Below, one piece after another: positions 51,743 through 63,794 of a stretch of 64,000 bases of DNA. The notes below the pieces were generated by a model. That model was not told where the DNA came from. It ran no database searches and saw only the letters and a program-made list of their open reading frames with translations. This stretch comes from Rallus limicola (lineage: Eukaryota; Chordata; Aves; Gruiformes; Rallidae). Position 1 is the first letter of the stretch; every line of letters begins with the position of its first letter. The stretch is taken from assembly GCA_022605955.1 (NCBI GenBank), contig JAKCOZ010000041.1, forward strand, positions 3,894,501 to 3,958,500. The letters are read 5' to 3'. The position numbers were made by a program, and so were the translations under genes.

Positions 51743-54700
51743 GGAGCTCCTCTATGCAGTTTCACATACCAGCTGTATCACTACTTCAAGGATCTTGCAT
51801 GAACAGTTATCCAGTAAAATGAAAGAGGGCAATGATGTATTGCATGACTGTCTCACCAACTACTCTTTTGTGACTCGAAAAGATTTGAAGAAGTGGCTGA
51901 TTTCTATTCACATTATCAGTCTTTTAAACAAATTTACAAACACCCCAAAAGCCACTGTGGCAATGAATGCTGCTATGCTCAGTACAGCTTTGCAAGGTTG
52001 TGGGTTTATTTTTCCATCCAGTCTAAAGGCAAAAGCAGCAAGTTGATAAAGAAATTAATGCAACTTCTCTCCTATAGATGGCAGAAGATTTAAAAATCAA
52101 GTACCCTGCTTGCTCCTTGGTATCCTCTCATTATTCCACTGTCTAATTTTTTTTTTAATTAGTATTTTGATTAAATAAAAATTCCTAGAGCATAGTCTTA
52201 ACACTGCTGATTTTAGATGTGAGTGCTGATGCTTCGGTATGTTAGGCCCATAAATGCAAATTGAAGCAATCACACAAACACAGGAGAGTGAAAATAGAGC
52301 TGAAAGGTTTTTAATCCAAACAAACTCAGTCACTTGATTAAAGTTCTTGAGTAATTTGCCCTTTGTGATGTTTTGGGGAAATCTATTGATATACAGGATA
52401 TAAATTCTCTGTTCTTTTGGGTACCATCTATTTCTGTTCTTGCAGTACGGTGGAAACACATCCAAGCTCCCTGTAGCCTTGCCGGCTGTACTCAAGCTAA
52501 CTTCATTTTGGGAGCAATATAGCCAGAATAGCAGTGTACTATGCCCAGCCTGGTTTTGCTTGCTTCACGGCAGCCTGCTACTAAGTGTGATGCAGAGAAG
52601 TCTTCCTGGCATTCTGGCACAGTTTCCTCAATAGTCAAAGAAGCTGGCGCTTCAGCCTCAAACCCTGAGTGAGAAGCAAACCTGCCCCATGTGTTCTGGA
52701 TGTTCAGCAGTGACACAAACTGCTGTTCTGGATGTTTGCATAATTAAGGATGCTTATCCTGTGAACCCCAGACAATTCAAGCTGAAAGACCATCCCTACT
52801 GATACCCATCCGTTGGCCTTTGCTAAAGCCATATGCCTTCAGTAACTGCTCTCATAACTTCTGTCCTAAGAATCCTGGATTTGACTCCCCTCCCACAAGC
52901 TAAAAGCAGCTTTTATTGATTAGTGCATCTTGCCATCCCAAAACACTCAACCTGCAGAAGAAAATGCAAGAAGTTCTTCCAGCCACCATTCAGTGCGAGG
53001 TGTCATTGATTCCAAGGGTATCTTGCAGACGTGGGTATTTGCATGTTAACATGTAAACACTTCACACAATGCTATAGGACCCTAAATCACTTCAAGTATG
53101 GAGATGAAGCTGTCTCTTTTTCTTTTCCCCTTAGGACAAGCACACCAAGAAACACCACTGGTATATAATACCTCAGGGCAGGTTTTGCAAGACCAGATTC
53201 TGAGTCAGTAAAATCTTAAAATAGAGAGGGCTCAGATTTACTAGGGGAAACAGATTAAAAGCAATTGCATACAAAACCACAAAGCACCCACTATATCACC
53301 GTAGGGCCAGGCTTTTTCTTAAATCTTGCTTTCTTTGTGGTGACTTCCATCAGCCTCTCAAGTTAAAACACCTGCTGTGAAGTCCTTTCCCACACCTAGG
53401 GATATTTCCTTCTCATTTCCACTTTCAAGTGCAAAATGCAGGTTTAGCTTCTGCTCTGTTCCCAACCCATACCACCCTGCTTGCTGCAGGAGCTCTGCTA
53501 GTTCTGTCTCCCCATCTCTGTCTCATCCTCCCTGTCCTGAAATCGACCCTGCTGCCAGCTGAATGCCACTTCCACCTCCCTTCACACCCACTGACAGCAC
53601 CTAGATCAAGGCCAGATTCTGAGCAAAGAATTCATTCTCAACAAGCTGGGGTTTGGATGAAAGAAATTTGGGGATTCTGGGTGGGTTTCTTTGTCGTAGC
53701 TACCAAGCTGTAATAAAAAGCAGGAGCGTTTTATGACCATATATAGGACGCAGCTTAAGTTCTGTGCAAAAAACAAATAAATAAAAAAATAGTGGAGACC
53801 ACTTCCTAATATCAAACTTCTTCCTCTCTTAACAATCCTAGACAATATACACCAATGCCTTGAGGGAGTTATAAAGATTTCTGAAGTAGCTTCTTTTGTT
53901 TGGGTTTTTTTTCTTCTTTGCTAAGATGTCAACAGGCTGAGGAAATTCTAAAAGAGTCAAAGACTGTCAGTATATTTGTATTCTTTAATTACTATTATTT
54001 TTAAATATTATCTGGAGAGGGAAACATCGTTTTCCTCTCTGCTTAGTGGAAGAGAAAGCATTTAAAGGATCTATCTGGAACGCTGTCAGCGATGAAAAGA
54101 AGCCCGTGGACATGGCATTCATGGGATGCAGGTGCTGTCAAGTATCTGTTATGTTATTAGTCTGCTTATTTAAGCAATTTTGGGTCAGTTATAGTGGCAG
54201 CTGCGTCGATGCCATATACCTGATCTTTTAACTTCTGATTAAGAACTTGCACTGTATGACGTAGAGAAGACATACCAACAAAGCAACTGGCCACTTGACT
54301 TCAAGATGTAGGTGTTAATCAGAAGAAACCAGAAAGCTAGTCCCTTTTCTAGTCTTAAGCCAAAGCAGCAGCTTGGCCCCAATTTGTTGCAGATTTCTGT
54401 CAGCAGTAAGACTATGTTATGAATTTTTTGCTGGTACCACTTCTTTTTGCTACAAATCTTTGTGGAGGAGTAAACAGCAAAGCAGGTTACTATTAGGGAG
54501 AGATCTGAATCACTTGCAACCTCAAAAATACATTTCAATACAGCCAAATGCAACATAATACATCTGGGAACAGAGTAAGTCTACTAAATCTACAAACAAA
54601 TCTGCAAAGTAAATCTACAGGCAGAAAAAGCTTGTCTTGGAAAGCAGCAATCCTAGAAGATTTAAAGATCACTGTATAGAAAGTTTTGCAATTTTTGTGA

Positions 54701-57255
54701 CAAATACTTTCTTTCCTGGAAAATATATTTAAGAAAATGTAGTTTAGGGAAAGCCAAATTTGCTAAGTAATTCGGGTTGAACTTGAAATATTACTCAAAG
54801 GTGAAAATTCAGATTTTTGGTCTGCCTAATATCACTTTTCTGTAGCTTAATCCCAAAGCACATGCATGCCATTGATATGGTGCTACATTTACCAATATCT
54901 GTGTGCTAATCTTGAGTATCCTTTGGAGTTAGCAGCTAACGTTTCACATGGTACCTGAGGCCTGAAATACACTGTTCCTGTCTTCCATGGCAACTCCTCC
55001 TAAGACAAGTCTGCTTTCTCAAGTGCTTTGGAAATGAGATTCCGCAGCTCTCAGAGCTTCCGTTACTTTTAAAGCAATTATGTGGGTATTCACGAGGTGT
55101 TTTCCTCAGTGGCCTTAAATGATCTGTCCATTCACATCTGAGTTCTCTCATATCATCCCTATATGGCCCCATAGAATGAATTGAGTGCAAGATTCACTCA
55201 CACTCACTGCCCCTTAAAAAGTGGTGTTCACAGCCCCATCAGCAACACTTGGGAATTATTAGTATTTGGTGATCTTTTGTCTCAAGACTAATCTCTTGTG
55301 CTTTGAAATTTAAATTCCTTGGCCTCGAAGGCCCCTAGAAACTGACAGCTGAATTCTTGAACTTTCCTAAAACTGCAACAGAAAACAAAATAAATATCTT
55401 GCTTTTGCCTCTTACAGTAATGGCATTTGCTTAAAAAATAGTGCTGGCAACGTCTACTGAAACTATTACTGTTCCTCCATTGCTTGAATTAAATCTCTGT
55501 TGAAGCACTGGTTTCTTTTTCTTGAATTCAGCAGTTTTAGAAGTCAGATTAGAAAAGCAAAAGCACTTTGGCTACTGCATTCCCTTGACCTAGCAATTGT
55601 GGGTTGGGTTTGTTTTTTTTCCAGAGAACTAAATATCTGTCATTGTTCTGTTTTCTCTTCTTCACACCTTCTCTACACAGCCCAAACTGCCTTAATCCAC
55701 TCCTGGGTGGGATGAAAATGGAGTAAAACGATAAGAAGTGGTAAATATTCTAAGAATCACAGAACCTTCATGCAATGCAGTTGTACTGCCAGAGATGATT
55801 TCCTTCTAGGTTCACAATTCGCCTGTCTCTTTACATTGGTGACTCAGAATAGAATCAGGTATTTCGGGACATCAAACACTTAAATATTGCCAAGTCTCTC
55901 ACATCCTGACATGCATTGGTCCTCACTGAGCCACACACCTAGAAGCAGCTCCTCATAAACATGCCCTGTTGAACGTTAAAAGTAGCAGTATTTACATAGG
56001 TCCTATTGATGAACAGTGGTATCTTTCTGTGGCCACATCCTCTCTGATCAGCAGTAACCTCCTTTTTCCCCCCTTAATTTTTCCCCTTAAATTGAGTTGC
56101 AACACTGCATTTTTGTATCAGTGTCCCCTCAGCAAAGACTGTATCCTTATATGGCAGGAACAACCAAGACTCCCTCCCCACAGAGCACAATAACAGGGTA
56201 ATAAGGAAATAACATATTTTTCAGCTAGAAGCAGCAGTAACTCAAGAGAGCATCCAAAATAACACAAACCATAAGATTCTATGGTGATTTTCCTTCCTCT
56301 AAAGGTCTCCAAGACTGATAAAAAAAGATGAGTACTGATAAAGATAAAACTTCGATTAACTTCGTTCAATGATCACTGATCCCTTTTGAGATATTTATTG
56401 TAAATTAAATGTAGATATGTATGTGTGGCTAGAGTTAAGTCATTAAAAGAGGATTCAGGCATTCAGAAGACTTAGAGTTTGTTGGAAAAGGAGGAAGATT
56501 CTACTGTTCACAGAAGCAGTTATTGAGTCTTCAAGACTAGTAAATTTAAGACACGAATAGAAACACATCTTGGAATCAAGAGAAAGAACTAGGAAGCCAA
56601 GAGACACAAAGCATCAAGGCACAATGAACAGGAAAAGACCTGATCTTATATAAACCACAGATATCCATTGTTAGCCCAATTTCAACCATCCTGTCCCATT
56701 CACAGTATCTCTGAAAAGAGTTGCTTTTAGGAACAGAGAAAGAGGCAATTCTTTATGTGAGTCTAAAGCTTACTAGACAGCCTTGTTGCAGCACAGATAA
56801 CATTAATACCTGACACACTGACAGTGATTTGCAATTCTGTATTTTGGGAACAAGGATGATATAATGACAGCTTTTAACATTAATAAGACAACACACCATC
56901 AAAGTTTCAGGTACACACACTTAAAATGCCAATAGTTTTCTCTCAGAAACAACCATCATTGCTTGAGTTGGTCCAAACATAGATAAGAACATCCTTAGCA
57001 CTGTCCTTAACCCAGCATTTCTCCAGGGCAGCAGTGTCAGGGCATGCAGAGGGGCAAACAGAACTTTGAACACTCAGAGCTGAGGACCATTTATTAAACT
57101 TAAGAGCAATTCCTTACCATGTTTCTCTTTCTAGCCCAAGCCTTCACACACAAAGATTTCCATTGATACAAATGTTTAGAATATGTCTGCTTTGTATGCA
57201 GGGTCTCATTCACTTGGAATCCTTTCCACAAACTGTTCTGTAAAACAGAAAGCTA
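51743..57255. other. 5.5 kb without a recognisable gene or transposon
   Basis: Frames at 52097-52495 (minus, 132 codons) and 54239-54556 (minus) have no recognisable domain and are interrupted just outside their bounds. G/T-rich tracts ending in pyrimidine runs lie at 53898-53921 and 55599-55625. No RNA gene is seen. Confidence 0.6.
55599..55625 (+). repeat. G/T-rich tract ending in T8CCAG
   Basis: TGTGGGTTGGGTTTG passes into T8CCAG. It has the same form as 22331-22368 and resembles a 3' splice site; the frame after it is short. Confidence 0.4.
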
Positions 57256-57290
57256 GGTAGTCCCTTCCAGCCCCTACGATTCTATGATTA
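57256..57290 (+). mobile_element. Minimal CR1 tail (~35 bp)
   Basis: GTAGTCCCTTCCAGCCCCTACGATTCTATGATTA matches only the last ~35 bp of plus-strand CR1, including the 8-bp tail unit. It sits tail to tail with the minus-strand copy that starts at 57306. Confidence 0.75.
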
Positions 57291-57305
57291 CATGGCATGG
57301 GAAAA

Positions 57306-57649
57306 GGATGGGTTGGAAGAGAACTTCAGAGCCCATCAGGTCCAACCCCCTGCCAAAGCAGCTCCCCAGCTCATAGTGCACAGGGCGGTGTCCAGACGGG
57401 GCTGGAATCTCTCCAGAGATGGAGACTCCACACCCCCCTGGGCAGCCTGGCCCAGGGCTCCCTCACCCTCACTGGGGAAAAGTTCTGCCCCATCTTGGGG
57501 GGGAACTTCCTAGGCTCCAACTTGCAGCCATTGCCCCTTGTCCTGTCCCCACAGACACTGAAAAGGGGCTGCCCATTTCCCCCTGCATCCCACACTTAAG
57601 ATATTTACAAACATGAAGAAGGTCCCCCCTTAGTCTTCTTCTCTCGAGG
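57306..57649 (-). mobile_element. CR1 LINE fragment
   Basis: GGATGGGTTGGAAGAGAACTTCAGAGCCCATCAGG, CCAAAGCAGCTCCCCAGCTCATAGTGCACAGGGCGG and onward put it in the same subfamily as the inverted pair at 3345 and 6166, but with more differences. The terminal 8-bp tail is replaced or lost at 57291-57305. Frames at 57292-57616 are shadows. Confidence 0.94.
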
Positions 57650-58340
57650 GCTTTAGTCCTTCACTTACTGGTCTCCTGTTTAGTAATTCAAGAGGATGAC
57701 AATACCATGTAACAGACTGAAACAAATAAGAATATTGACACCTTTCCTGGAATGGACTTAAGGCCCATCTATTTCAGCAAGATGGTTCTTACAGCCCTCA
57801 GGAGCTAAATACTTTAGGAGAAGCAGCAAAATCTGCATTAGGCAGATAGCAGATAATCCTCCCTCAGAGTGGATCTCTTCTAAATTCTCTCTAGAACTGG
57901 AGAAAAACCCTGAACACTGGATTTTAAAAACGGCAGGGTTAAATACAACAGTTTCTTAGAAGCTCACACCTTGAAAATAAAACAAAATTATTTACTTAAT
58001 AAAAAGAAATATGATTAAAACCCATTTAATGGGATTGATTGGGGGAGGGGGGGAGGGGGCGGAGAGAGGTAAAGGGAAAATACATTTTCTCTCTTCCTGG
58101 TCCATGAAATCTACTGCTGATTTCTTTATTGTATTGGAAACAAGATAGAAAATATTAAAGAAATCTCTTTCCTTTAGTGCTAATATTCCTCTGTGTGTTG
58201 CATTGCTGCATTAAGTCTAAACACACCAAAGTTGGCTGAATAATTTAAATCAGACTCTAAGCCACTAAGAACTGTTGCATGCCAAGCACAGGAGCAGAAC
58301 TAGCCACCTCATTCATAAGAAGAAAGGTTTTTCTTCTCAC
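57650..58340. other. Single-copy DNA with a G-rich tract
   Basis: No gene. It contains a G-rich stretch at 58041-58063 and an A/T-rich approach to the next CR1. Confidence 0.6.
58041..58063 (+). repeat. G-rich tract, quadruplex-prone
   Basis: G5-A-G7-A-G5-C-GG gives three long G-tracts with one-base loops plus a GG. The middle run is long enough that a four-tract fold is plausible. Confidence 0.6.
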
Positions 58341-58372
58341 ACAGAATCACAGAATCACAGAATCACAGAATC
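58341..58372. repeat. CR1 3' tail microsatellite, (ACAGAATC)4
   Basis: Four identical 8-bp units in tandem. CR1 tails normally carry one to a few such units, which take part in target-primed reverse transcription. Confidence 0.97.
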
Positions 58373-58692
58373 TTAGGGGTTGGAAGGGACCTCAAGAGAT
58401 CATCGGGTCCAACCCCCCTGCCAAAGCAGGCTCCCTATCTCATACTACATAGATAGGCGTCCAGACGAGACTTGAATATCTCCAGAGAAGGAGACTCCAC
58501 CACCTCCCTGGGCAGCCTATTCCACTGCTCCGTCACCCTCACTGTGAAAAAGTTCTTCCGCATGTTGGTGCGGAACTTCCTATGCTCTAGCTTAAAGCCA
58601 TTGCCCCTAGTCCTGTCCCCACAGACCACTGAAAAGGGGCTGTCCAATTCCCCCTGCAACCCATGTCTAAGATATTTATAGACATTAATTAG
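58341..58692 (-). mobile_element. CR1 LINE fragment with expanded 8-bp tail
   Basis: It starts with four perfect copies of ACAGAATC (58341-58372), the reverse complement of the CR1 3' unit GATTCTGT. GGGGTTGGAAGGGACCTCAAGAGATCATCGGG follows, through to GATATTTATAGACATTAATT. The minus frame 58435-58707 is a remnant of the element. Confidence 0.95.
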
Positions 58693-61600
58693 GACAGATG
58701 CAATCAAAATCCAGCAAGACAGCTAATTGTAACCTCATCTTGTCAATTCCATCTGCAAAAGCAATTTTATGTATGATTGGAAAAATGTTCAGAGGGAATA
58801 ACAACAGGGTATTTCTTGCACCCTCTGGGATTTAAAAAACAGATTTGGTGGTATTAAGGAAAGTGCCAGGGCTACATTCGCTAAATCAAATAATATTGGA
58901 CTAATAAGGACATCTGGAAACAGTTGGTATAAAACATTTGACTTGTGTTTCCTTCATGACTGTGATGCACAGCTAGAACACGTGCTCTGCTCTTTGCAGC
59001 AGAGGTGCCAAGTGATAGACACCTAAGGGGAACAGGGGAGAGGCAGCTGTGAATAGAACTGGCAAACATATCTGAGCATAAATAGTAACACTGATTTAAG
59101 GTTATCACATTATTGACTGAGAAGAGCTTTTTGCCCTTATTAGCATATCAAGAATAACATTTAGCTATACTCACGTATTAGACTTCATAAACATCTAGTA
59201 GGACTATAGAATAAAAGCAGTGCATGAACTCCCACATCAAATGAGGCTTTATATCACTGAACACCTTTTGGATAAAAATAGGGATTGATGTGTCCAAGCC
59301 TTTCTTGGTACCCACAGGAAGCTTACCAAACATAAACCAAAGGTTTGAGAGTTACAGAGCCTTGATGTTTATTCAGGCATTATGCCTTATGAAAATTAAC
59401 CTTTTTCTTAGGATGGTGTTAAAAATTTAAGGTCAATAAAGATGACTGCTATGGTTGTACTTATATGACTTCAAATATACCAAAAAATCCCACCTCAGTG
59501 TGCCATAAAGTTAGCCTAACAAGTCTGAACACTTCTTTTTCAGCAAAAAGTACCTACAGCCATGTCAATTCCAAGCAGCTTGTTCCCAATTAATAAAAGT
59601 GCCAGGCTTACCCAACAACTAGAAGGGAGCCAAGTGCTCACAGAGCAAAGGGAAATTAAACTCCCCATGGAACTTCTCCATTCACATCAGCAAGCAGAAC
59701 TGGGCCAGAGAGTGCTATTCACTGCTGGTCTTATTTCTAAGAGGCTGAGCTGAGAGACGTTTTCTAGTTTAATATTTTCCCTATGTTATGAAGCCTAGTG
59801 TGTTCCTATGATGATTTTTTCCAAGTGTTTAAATAATATCAACAAAACCCAGATAATCAGGGGAAGCAAATGAATTGAAGGGTAAATGTAAGGTTTGGAA
59901 TTTTCCCTTCAAAGGGATAATTTGCAGAGCTTTATGCCAAAAATCAAGGGCTTATGATTCAAATTAATTTCTGAGTACTCTACACACAGACAGAACAGAC
60001 CCTGTTTGGAAGAATCTGCAGCAGAGGACAGCTTCAGGAACATCAAGTAGCCATGCAACAGGAAATCTGAGGGTGAGGGTCACACCAAGCAGATGTGGTC
60101 TCCAACATTTAGGATGAGAGATCTAAACTCTCCCAACCACTGCTTTACTCTTTGGACCATATTTCCACTCCCAATTCAACATAAACATCATCTCACTAAG
60201 CCTCTCCTGGTGTATCAATTCAAACACTTTTGAAGACCTCACCACATTCATCACACCACTGCCACCTAACTTTATCTAGAGGATTGATAATTTGAGTGGT
60301 CTGGAATATGCTGTCTGGAATTTAACTGCTGAGCTATCTACAGCAATAACAACTACACAATCACTCACTTTAATAGTACTTGGATATCCATTTATCACAC
60401 TAGTCAACTGGTTATACTACTTTGGCTATATTACTGATGTCTGCAAAGGTCTGCACTGCTGTAGTAAAGTTATTTCCCACCCCAAAATCAGTTTATTTTG
60501 TAGGAAGTTTAAGGTTTTAACTGCATTTATATCAGGGTTGTCTAAGAACTGCTGACCTACTGGGGAACAAGTCATACACAGTGGATGTGGCAAATATGGT
60601 TATTCTAAGTTTACAGAATGGCAGGGGACTGTGTTTGTTTTAGTCTTACTAGATCAATATTAAAATGAAATTTTCTTTGCTGAGTCAGGGGAGTATTCAT
60701 CACTTGTATAAGCACAAACACATACTCCCACATGATGTATACAAATCAGTGAGTCAAAAACTATAACCAGCAGAACAAGGAACCATGCTTACACTTGTAG
60801 TGTTCACTGTGCTCAGACCTCTCAATAAACTCTGTATTACTGATCAAAGTTGTAAACAGCTTTTTAGGTATGCCTTTAAGCCCATCCTCTAATGAAGAAA
60901 AATCAGTACAGAAATACCTGGGTAGCAGTATGGACCTTGCCATTTTTCCAGACCCTCCATGAATTCAGTGAAGTGGGTTTTTTTTAGATTCTGACTCTCT
61001 GTTCCTCTCTTCTGTTATTTAACTGTGTATTGTTTAGCACACACCATGCCCTGAGGCACAATCCAGAGCATGAGGCGGGATAATGCTTCTTTAGATGGCA
61101 GAGGGGCAATAGCTTTCTTATCTCTCTGTCCAGTGAAAATAAGAAATCAATTTTTAAACTATCTACAGCAATGCCATCCCTTCCAAGGTTACAACTTGTA
61201 TCAGAACATATCTGCCATGTTTTCTATCCTTCCCTTCCCCTTTTTCCCTATTCTGTTCTCACTTCTGTATATTTCCCCTCTCAAAACACAGCTAGAGATG
61301 GAGAGCTATAGAAGATCACAGTGCAATCTTTTATCAATGTAATAAAAGAAACAGAAACTATGTACATTAGAGGGTTATTCCCTGCACTAAAAAGCTGTAC
61401 AATTCCTACAGGGGTTCAACCCCTATAAATCCCCCTGTCACCACATACTTAGATTTCCCCTGTTACACAGAGGTAAAACTGACACCTGAATAAGCAAGTC
61501 TGTCACCAAGAAATGCAGATTTTCAAGGGCTTATCTACATACAACTACGTCCATCTCCTAAGCAAAACGTTTTGAGAGAAGTCCAGATCTAACCTCCAGA

Positions 61601-63635
61601 AACATCCTTAGCAGAAGCAGCTGTCAAAACAGAAATGTAAAATCTGAGCTGACATTGCCAACCTCGCTTCACAACTGCGCTATAAACACAAGCTGTCTCT
61701 TCACAGGAATTGGCATAGCCCCACCAGTGACCAGCTTCCATCCCATGAGTCTGAGATCAGGAATCAGACAATACAGCCTGTTCAAAGAGAGAGAAGACAC
61801 TAGCTGATGGGAACAGGAAAGTGCCTGCAGGAAACTCCATGCCAAGGAAGGCCCCTGATACTCTTCAAATGGAGCTAGAGACAGGTACCCCATAGCATAG
61901 CTTCAACCAGGGCCTGAGCTTCACTGGGTGAGAGGTGTGGGTGGTGTTGCTCGAGCCATTAAAGCCTGTTGGTCCCCCCCAGGGTCCCAGCAATTATTTG
62001 ATTTGCATTTGGGGAGGGGGGAATAGGGGGCAGGTTAGAGAGACAGATTCATCTCCTAGGATTAATGCTCCTGCTAAAATAAGCTTTACCATGGCCAGAA
62101 AGTTTAGAAATTGAATGAATCCAGAACGACTTTGGTGAAATCTCAAATAGAATTTTTTGCAAGATTAGCCATTGTGCTATTAACCCAAGGCACAAAAGAC
62201 ATTGTGTTTAGTGCACAGATGTTAAACATGCCTATCTTTTTTTAATGATCAACAACTGTATTCATTCATCTACTATGTAAGATGGTACTAATGATTCTGT
62301 GGAGCCTGTTTCTGAGAGGCTTTACAGAGGAACTAAGCATTGCCACAAGTGTAATATTAGCATAAGTCAACTGGGCTAATAATACAGCAAAAGGATCTGA
62401 GAAGAAATGGATAAACTTTGAAAGCAACTTAATCTAAGACAAGTAATTTAGTGTGCTTTGTTATTCCTACATTGAATTTTATACTCTGAAATTTATCCCT
62501 TTTCCTCACAAGATAAAAAATAGGCACCTGTTAATAGCCTGAAAGCTCACAAGTTTCATCGCCCTGAAGTACCAGCCTGCTCCTTGACAACTCCTCTGTT
62601 AGCATTTGTAATATTCCATCCTTTCTGGCACAGAAAGAATCAGATCTCTAGGTATGAGATCAGACTTGTTTTGTAAGAGTGCTGTGCTCCCACAGATCAG
62701 TTAATCCTGTTGGTGGTAACACTTCAGAGCATACAGAGAACTACTCTGCATGTTATTTTTACACAGTCTTTCCCAGCACCAGAAGTAGGTCTGTGCAAAG
62801 GGGAAGAAAATGCAAACCCACAGACAAAGAGAGAAGTCATGTTCTGCAACACACTAATTGTTCAAGTGCTACTTGAAAATGATTTATTTACCTTGAGTTT
62901 TGACTTCACACTGTTCAGGGTTGTTAAATAGACTGTGATACACATCCAGTCTCATTTCAAAAATTCAACAGCTGCTTAAAATTATTTTTAAAAAGAAGTT
63001 TCAAAAAAAGATGAAAAAAGCAACAATTGCTTCCCTGTTAGGAAAGCAGATAACAGTCTTTCATAAGATTACTTTATCCCATATGCCCAGTCTTGTCAGA
63101 TTCATAATCCTCTCTTTGTTAGGTACAGGATAACATCTGCTTACATTGCCAGATTCCATGCCAGTGCCATGAGGCTGGAGCTCCTCTCCTGCAGTCTTCA
63201 AAGGCTGATTAATGGCAAGAGCAGGTGCAACTCCTACAGGCTTTGCTTGATGACTTCCCTCTCTCCTGTAACCCTCCTTCCACCCTCTCCCCAGATATTT
63301 GTATTAAAAGGCTCCAATATCAACACATCTGAGGCAACTGACTTGTAGATCAAACATAATTCCTGTTCTCAGCTTCGCTCAATTATTTCAGTCTTGCCTT
63401 CGTGCGCTGGCGTTCAGCGTTCCAGCAGGCTATCAGTGTCACTTTGATGACACCACGGGGGCTGCAGCACTCAAAGAGCAAGCAAAGCTGGGAATCTTCC
63501 CTATCGGAACAACGACAGTCTCAGGGATCCTGCCCATGCCCACGCATGGTAACCTTGACTTGATCCTGGCCTTGATGCCAGAAGGCAACGATTCCTGATC
63601 AGGCATAAAACATGCAGCCTTCATTGCTGCTTGAT
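58693..63635. other. 4.9 kb without a recognisable gene or transposon
   Basis: Only short frames. G-rich runs are seen at 62011-62030, next to an ATTTGCAT octamer at 62002-62009. A CpG-dense segment lies at 63375-63595. Confidence 0.6.
63375..63595. other. CpG-dense segment of unknown nature
   Basis: At least ten CpG in about 220 bp (for example CTTCGTGCGCTGGCGTTCAGCG and TCGGAACAACGACAG). The background often has less than one per 100 bp. It ends about 40 bp before a CR1 tail. No CR1 or LTR hallmark is seen inside it, and no frame can be defended. Confidence 0.5.
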
Positions 63636-63794
63636 GGGATGCCCCATCCCTGGGAGTGTTCAAGGCCAGGGTGGCCGGGGCCCTGGGCAACCTTGTGTAG
63701 CTCCAGGCCTGGAGGTTGGTGGCCCTGCCTGTGGCAGGGGGTTGGAGCTCTGTGATCCTTGGGGCCCCTTCCAACCCATGCCATTCTATGATTC
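63636..63794 (+). mobile_element. CR1 LINE 3' fragment
   Basis: GGATGCCCCATCCCTGGGAG, GTGTTCAAGGCCAGGGTGGC, CCTTGTGTAGCTCCAGGCC, GGGGTTGGAGCTCTGTGATC and CCATTCTATGATTCATGG form a ~160-bp tail of the same subfamily as 41536-41719. The minus-strand frame 63439-63774 is a shadow. Confidence 0.92.

Noticed and set aside
52097..52495. 132-codon minus-strand frame
   Set aside because: Rich in lysine, asparagine and isoleucine, as expected of AT-rich DNA read at random, with no domain.
55755..55770. AGAATCACAGAA resembling a CR1 tail
   Set aside because: The GGTTGGAAGGGACC block that should follow is absent, so this short match is not enough to call a CR1 fragment.
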